This document shows, piece after piece, positions 59,686 through 64,000 of a stretch of DNA of 64,000 bases. The notes beneath the pieces are model-generated. The model was not told where the DNA came from and searched no databases. It worked only from the letters and a program-made list of their open reading frames with translations. This DNA comes from CAZGOM01 sp964542875 (GTDB taxonomy: Bacteria > Planctomycetota > Phycisphaerae > Phycisphaerales > Phycisphaeraceae): assembly GCA_964542875.1 (NCBI GenBank), contig CAZIWA010000004.1:22769-86768 (forward strand), written 5' to 3'. Each line of letters starts with the position of its first letter. The first letter of the stretch is position 1. The position numbers were made by a program, and so were the translations under genes.

Positions 59686-59709
59686 AAGGCCCCGATATGA
59701 CGGGGCCTT
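59686..59709 (-). terminator. terminator of lysA
   Basis: AAGGCCCCG / CGGGGCCTT with a 6-nt loop, then TATTCTTT on the minus strand. Confidence 0.8.
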
Positions 59710-59733
59710 ACTCAAGCAGATGGATTATGCGAA

Positions 59734-61044
59734 TTAGAGGGTCTGAGACTGCGCTTCCGCGGCGATGAGGTCTTCGTAATTTTCACGGCGGCGGATGAGG
59801 GTGACTTTGTCACCCGAGATGAGCACTTCGGGCGGACGGGGCATGGTGTTGTAGTTGCTGGCCATCACCATGCCGTACGCGCCGGCGGTGAAGATGCAGA
59901 CCAGGTCGCCACGCTCAACGGCGGGCATGTATCGGTCCTTGGCCAGGAAGTCGCCGGATTCGCAGATGGGGCCGACGATGTCGACCTTCTCCAGGCCCTG
60001 GAGCTTGTTCTGCATTTCTTCTTCGCGCTTTTCAGGGGTGTGCTCGGGTTTGATCTTCACCGGCCAGATGAAGTGGAAGGAGTCATACAGCGTGGGCCGG
60101 ATGAGGTGGTGCATCCCGGTATCAAGGATGACGAATTTCTTGGAGCCGCCCATCTTGATGTATTGAACCTGGGCGATGAGGGCGCCGGCGTTGCCGGCGA
60201 TGGTGCGGCCCGGTTCGAGGATGATGGTGCCGCCTTGCTTTTTGAAGTCGCGCAGGAGGGGGACGATTTCGCTGGCGTAGGCTTCGGCATTGGGGGACTT
60301 ACCGGTGATGTAGTCGGCCGCGTAACCGCCGCCGATATCCAGCGCGGTGACGGTGTAGCCCTTGGTCTTGAGTTCGGCGACCAGTTCAAGCGCCTTCTTG
60401 ATGGCCAGCACGTACGGCTCGGCGGAGTAGATCGGCGAGCCGATGTGAAGGTGGATGGCGTTGAGGGAGAGGTGCGGGTCCTTGCCGTAGGTGTCGAAGA
60501 ACTTGCGGGCGCGTTCGATGTCGACGCCGAACTTGGTTTCCTTCTTGCCGGTGGTGGTCTTGGCGTGGGTCTTGGGGTCGGCCACGTCAGGGTTCACGCG
60601 CAGGGCGGCGTTGGCCTTGGCGTTAAGGGACTTGGCGATCTTGGAGATGTTTTCGAATTCCGCTTCGGATTCGATGTTGAACCAGCCGATGCCGGCCTTG
60701 ATGGCTTCGGTGATTTCCTTGTCGGTCTTGCCGACGCCTGCGTAGACGATTTTCTTGGTGTCCACGCCGGCTTTCTGGGCGCGATAGAGTTCGCCGCCGG
60801 AGACGACGTCCATGCCGGCGCCGGCAGCGGCGAGGGCCTTGAGAAGGTGCAGGTTCTGGCAGCTCTTGATGGAGTAGCAGATGATCGGGTCGAGCTCTTT
60901 GTAGGCCTTGGCGATCTTATTGAAATGGCCGACGAGGGTTTTTTCAGAGTAGACATAGACGGGCGTACCGGCCTTGGCGGCGATATCGGAAATCTTGACT
61001 TCGTCGCAGTAGAGTTCGCCGTTCTTGTAGTTGAAGAGGTCCAT
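59734..61044 (-). CDS. lysA: diaminopimelate decarboxylase
   Basis: The 436-residue enzyme is a fold III PLP decarboxylase. The PLP lysine lies in CYSIKSCQNLHLL, the phosphate loop in DIGGGY and EPGRTIAGNAG, and the substrate Cys in GPICESGDFLA. YGMVMASNYN closes the active site. It removes CO2 from meso-diaminopimelate to give lysine. AAGGA lies five nt before the ATG. Length is normal. It precedes a terminator next to rhuM; no dap genes are adjacent. Confidence 0.96.
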   Translation of the reverse strand: MDLFNYKNGELYCDEVKISDIAAKAGTPVYVYSEKTLVGHFNKIAKAYKELDPIICYSIKSCQNLHLLKALAAAGAGMDVVSGGELYRAQKAGVDTKKIVYAGVGKTDKEITEAIKAGIGWFNIESEAEFENISKIAKSLNAKANAALRVNPDVADPKTHAKTTTGKKETKFGVDIERARKFFDTYGKDPHLSLNAIHLHIGSPIYSAEPYVLAIKKALELVAELKTKGYTVTALDIGGGYAADYITGKSPNAEAYASEIVPLLRDFKKQGGTIILEPGRTIAGNAGALIAQVQYIKMGGSKKFVILDTGMHHLIRPTLYDSFHFIWPVKIKPEHTPEKREEEMQNKLQGLEKVDIVGPICESGDFLAKDRYMPAVERGDLVCIFTAGAYGMVMASNYNTMPRPPEVLISGDKVTLIRRRENYEDLIAAEAQSQTL

Positions 61045-61268
61045 GGTGATCCTTGAAAATGGCTATTAGTTGAGGCGGGGTAACATGATACCAGCGAGAT
61101 TGGGCTGCGGCAGAGGATTGACCCCTGAGCAGCATGAATGATGTCTTGCGGCAACGATGGTTTTCCAAAAACCATGTGAATTAAGCCGGAAAATCACGGT
61201 ATGACCCGGGGTAACATGGCCCGGCAGGTCAAAACGCTCGTGAGTTTCAGGACCAAAAAGGCGGACGT

Positions 61269-62213
61269 GTGATCTTCCTCTCAAATCTGTTACTGGAAGT
61301 TGTACTCGTGCTGGTGGCACTGGGGGCGCTGTTGCAGTTGGTGTGTGTGCTGAGGTTGATATTTGGGGCAAAGGGGATTGAGCCCGAATGCCGAGGATGC
61401 GGATATTCGATGCGGGGATTGCCGGAGGATCAAAAAGCGTGTCCCGAGTGCGGGCGCGTGCTGGCTGCCCTGGACCGTCGGGGGCGCCTGGGTTGGGAGA
61501 AGCGTAAGGGCCGGCCGAGTGTGTTTCACCCGATGATGCTGTGGCTCGCGGGGTGCTTTTGTTTTTTTGTTGCGCTGGCTTTGTTGAACCCCGTGGGTCG
61601 CGTGGGGTATGTCACGCAGGCATACATCATTCCCATCCTGGTGGATGGGCAGCCCAAGGCGAGCGCGATCGTGACATGCCAGGCGCCGGTGCAACTGCTT
61701 CGGCTGGCCGAGAGACATGATGTGGTTCGTCAGGGCGAGACGGACCTGACGCGGGTCATGGTGCGCTTTGCCAAGCACGACTTCGCACAGGAAGCCAAAG
61801 TCTCACGGCTCTATGTCATGGACCTTCAAGAAGTGCGTCTGGTATCGGGCATCGCCTCTGAAACCGCCCCTGACAAGCCCAATATCAACGCGGCGAGCCT
61901 GGTACGGGCCATGTTTGAAGATGCGTCGCTGAATGCGGACGCGCGAGAAGAGGAAACCGTGGTTGAGCTTTTTCAGGAGGTCAGGGGAGAAGCACTTCAT
62001 GGGCAGACGGGGCAGCACATCCCGCTGGTGGGGTTCAATCAGCCGCGCCAGCCGCTGCGCAATACCACCTTGAAGGTGGCGGACTCCATGCTGGCCCCAT
62101 GGATGACACGGGGAACTTATGGAATGCTGATGTTGTGGCTGGTGGCCGGGTGGGGATTGATCGCACTGAGGATCAGCGCGTTGGAAGCAAGGCTGACAAC
62201 TAGTCGTTGGTGA
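61269..62213 (+). CDS. membrane protein with planctomycete-type zinc ribbon
   Basis: A GTG start gives 314 residues. There is a first helix (LLLEVVLVLVALGALLQLV), a cytoplasmic zinc ribbon CRGCGYSMRGLPEDQKACPE then CG, a second helix (MMLWLAGCFCFFVALALL), a ~170-residue soluble region, and a C-terminal helix (GMLMLWLVAGWGLIALR). The C-x-G-C-G-Y-x-x-R-G-L ribbon is a recurring planctomycete membrane-protein module of unknown function. It is divergent from lysA. No function can be assigned. Confidence 0.75.
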   Translation: MIFLSNLLLEVVLVLVALGALLQLVCVLRLIFGAKGIEPECRGCGYSMRGLPEDQKACPECGRVLAALDRRGRLGWEKRKGRPSVFHPMMLWLAGCFCFFVALALLNPVGRVGYVTQAYIIPILVDGQPKASAIVTCQAPVQLLRLAERHDVVRQGETDLTRVMVRFAKHDFAQEAKVSRLYVMDLQEVRLVSGIASETAPDKPNINAASLVRAMFEDASLNADAREEETVVELFQEVRGEALHGQTGQHIPLVGFNQPRQPLRNTTLKVADSMLAPWMTRGTYGMLMLWLVAGWGLIALRISALEARLTTSRW

Positions 62214-62284
62214 TGATCATTCCAATGAGACAGACCCACGCCGGATGAAGGAGCGGGTCTGTCTATTGAGGAATGGGTCAGCGG

Positions 62285-63526
62285 TTATTTGGTCGGGTCA
62301 TTGAGCCGACCCATAAAGAGAATGGTATTGGTTTCGAGATCGAAGACCTGATAGGCGAATGGCCGATTGACGTTAAACAGCACACCTGCATTGACGGCGC
62401 CGGTTGGCGCAGCCGGGTTGTTTGCTTTAGCGGACTCGACGCCGGTTTCACCAAAGGAGGCATAAGTGGCGTGGTACATCCCTCCCAGGTTGGATTTGGA
62501 TTTGTCGGTGTCGTAGAAGGTGGGGGAGAAGTCGCCTCCTTCAAAGGCGTGTTTGATGCCCAGTGCCTTGAGGGGCCTGATGAGGTCGCCAGACCAGTGG
62601 GCGACGAATTGCGGCATGTTCACAGTCACGAGCGTTGGCTTCATCTTTCCGGCCAGAGCCGAGATGCGTTCTTCATTTGGCGGGAGAGACTGGCCTTCTT
62701 TGGGAAGCATGGCACGGAAGACGAACCGCTTGCCTTTGAAGGGGAGTTCAACAAACTGGAATGTGTCGTCTTCTGCATAGGGTGCGCGGAACTGCGCGTG
62801 CATCGTATTGACGGAGATGGTTTGTCCGTTGGCGAGTCGGAAAGATTGTTTGTCGGTGGAACGTTTGTCGAACTCCGTGGCCCAGTCCCCACGGAAGAAA
62901 GCAGTGCTGGTGGCCAGGATCCTGGTGTCGGCTTTCAAGTCCGTATTCGCCACCCGGGAGTGAAGGACAGAGTTGGTTTTCGAGTCATTCCATGCGTTTA
63001 TGGTGTCGGACGCGCTGGTGGTATCGCTGAAGTCAAGATACTGAATCTGGGAGTGGAAGTAAGTTTCCATTGTCTGGAGATAATCATTTTTAATGACTTC
63101 ATCTTTATGGACCCAGATCGCATTAGCCGAATAAAAGGCGGTGCCGGCTGTTTGCGACTTATTGAGGGATTCTACGAGTGTGCGCTGATCAGAGAGCCAC
63201 GTGTTCGTAGATCCCATTCCCATTGCTTCCCGGATTTGCTTGGTGGTGTCGCCTTCGGTTCCGATAGCGGTCATGGAAAGCGCCTGGGAGAGCGCCACGG
63301 GGGAGATAAAGAAGTTGTCTTCACCGCTGATCGACCCGGTTTTGGACCATAGGTCCCAAGCGAATCGATTGTTGGTCCGGGTGGCTTGGGAGGCATTGCC
63401 TCCAGCTACGGGCTTTGCCGTTGTGGGGGCTACGTATTGCTGCTGAGGCTTTTGGGATTCGCAGCCAGCGACCAGGAGCGTGCATGTAAGTGCGAGAAAC
63501 AGTGAAGACGAGCGAGCATTAGTCAT
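62285..63526 (-). CDS. serpin-family lipoprotein
   Basis: The 413-residue protein has a lipobox (LLVAGC), a Gln/Pro-rich linker, and then a whole serpin fold starting FAWDLWSKTGSISGEDNFFI. Serpin marks include SPVALSQALSMTAIGTEGDT, FRGDWATEFD, and near the end GETGVESAKANN (hinge) followed by ~12 loop residues and VNRPFAYQVFDLETN. The hinge keeps small residues, so inhibition by loop insertion is plausible. The P1 residue cannot be fixed. A surface protease inhibitor against predators or host proteases is an inference. The ATG at 63526 is chosen over a TTG upstream. Confidence 0.9.
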   Translation of the reverse strand: MTNARSSSLFLALTCTLLVAGCESQKPQQQYVAPTTAKPVAGGNASQATRTNNRFAWDLWSKTGSISGEDNFFISPVALSQALSMTAIGTEGDTTKQIREAMGMGSTNTWLSDQRTLVESLNKSQTAGTAFYSANAIWVHKDEVIKNDYLQTMETYFHSQIQYLDFSDTTSASDTINAWNDSKTNSVLHSRVANTDLKADTRILATSTAFFRGDWATEFDKRSTDKQSFRLANGQTISVNTMHAQFRAPYAEDDTFQFVELPFKGKRFVFRAMLPKEGQSLPPNEERISALAGKMKPTLVTVNMPQFVAHWSGDLIRPLKALGIKHAFEGGDFSPTFYDTDKSKSNLGGMYHATYASFGETGVESAKANNPAAPTGAVNAGVLFNVNRPFAYQVFDLETNTILFMGRLNDPTK

Positions 63527-64000
63527 AAATGGATCTTTTTGCAATGGACAATCAAATGAGTGGGCCGCTGCTTAATTTGGGCAGCAGGCATGAGGCAAAT
63601 TCCGGTGCGAAGCAGCGCTGTGGCTGGCATTTCGCACCAATTCAAAGGCATGAGATTCCTGATTCCTTCAGACGCGGTCATGATGCCTGAGGGCCATGAC
63701 AACGCGCTGACGCAGAGCCGTCGTTTAAAGTCTGGGGTAAGTATTTGGGGGGATTGGCGGTTAAGGAAAAACAACTCGCCAAAGCATCGAGATTCTGATG
63801 TTGTGCGGCGGTAAGGCCACATGTATCAAAGGGTGGATGGATGCACTGCAAGGTCGTAAGCGGAGGAAGTGCAATCCGTGTCGATCAGCGTGACTATAGG
63901 CAGGCTGGAGGTCGAAAAGCCGGATTTCTGCGGAAATATTAATTTAGGGTCTTAGGAAGCTGAGAGGGGATTTTCTCTCAGGAGTTTAAGCAGGCTACGG
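63527..64000. other. end of window without a supported gene
   Basis: Several short frames cross this 474-nt stretch, but none has convincing codon use or a recognisable product. CTGAGAG-N8-CTCTCAG (63960-63981) is a perfect hairpin without a T-tract. The serpin promoter must lie near its left end. Confidence 0.5.

Noticed and set aside
60040..61056. 338-codon plus-strand frame
   Set aside because: Antisense to lysA, with Gly/Asp/Val-rich low complexity typical of a shadow frame.
62273..63352. 359-codon plus-strand frame
   Set aside because: Antisense to the serpin gene, which has clear family motifs.
1..64000. Search by eye for tRNA/rRNA genes, CRISPR arrays, transposases and oriC
   Set aside because: No T-loop-like GGTTCGAATCC with matching stems, no regularly spaced direct repeats, no transposase motifs and no cluster of TTATCCACA boxes were seen; an sRNA or a diverged element could still be missed.

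Overview
The window is GC-rich and densely coded on both strands. It most resembles a member of the Planctomycetota, probably class Phycisphaerae; this is an inference, not proof. The clues are two DUF1559-like prepilin-type proteins, a membrane protein with a planctomycete-style CxGCGYxxRGL...CPECG zinc ribbon, many exported or carbohydrate-active proteins, a PhyH/AraC divergent pair, and intergenic repeats of types I recall from planctomycete genomes. I saw no rRNA, tRNA, CRISPR array or transposase gene.

Region 1-14 kb: tail of an unknown gene, a prepilin-like protein, an enlarged Gfo/Idh/MocA protein divergent from an exported TIM-barrel-like protein (with paired motif copies between them), two small Ala-rich acidic-helix proteins, a GT9 glycosyltransferase, a metallophosphoesterase, a PhyH dioxygenase divergent from an AraC regulator, a metal-chelate/cobalamin type ABC importer without its ATPase, and a GH-like protein. 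Region 14-26.5 kb: lipoprotein beta-carbonic anhydrase, Sel1-repeat protein, exported propeller-like protein, MFS transporter plus polytopic membrane protein, FAD oxidoreductase with a discoidin-like tail, MsrB-MsrA fusion lipoprotein, orphan LolD-type ATPase and PHP-domain protein. Region 26.5-38.7 kb: internally duplicated exported protein, adenylate kinase, Tat-exported phosphoesterase, pyrE, SDR, NUDIX, parB with two near-perfect parS sites but no adjacent parA, sialidase-like protein, glyQS and trmB.

Region 38.6-48.5 kb: lipoprotein, exo-rhamnogalacturonan-lyase-like protein, gluconokinase, TPR GT-C membrane protein, divergent CTP synthase, DedA protein and two uncharacterised envelope proteins. 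Region 48.8-54 kb: ATP synthase cluster atpZ-atpI-atpB-atpE-atpF-atpH-atpA, which ends at a strong terminator, so gamma, beta and epsilon subunits must lie elsewhere. Region 54-64 kb: zinc-ribbon protein, second prepilin-like protein, Hsp20 with a candidate sigma-54 promoter and upstream palindrome, argC, a sugar isomerase/epimerase, an A+T-richer rhuM-type gene wedged between two terminators, lysA, a zinc-ribbon membrane protein and a lipoprotein serpin.

The most unusual non-coding signals are an 18-nt motif (CTAATCANCCGCTGTACT) repeated six times, always at gene 3' ends and often just past an intrinsic terminator; two dispersed intergenic repeat families; a long inverted repeat built of GGTCTGGGGT units; and structured 115-nt spacers on both sides of atpE.
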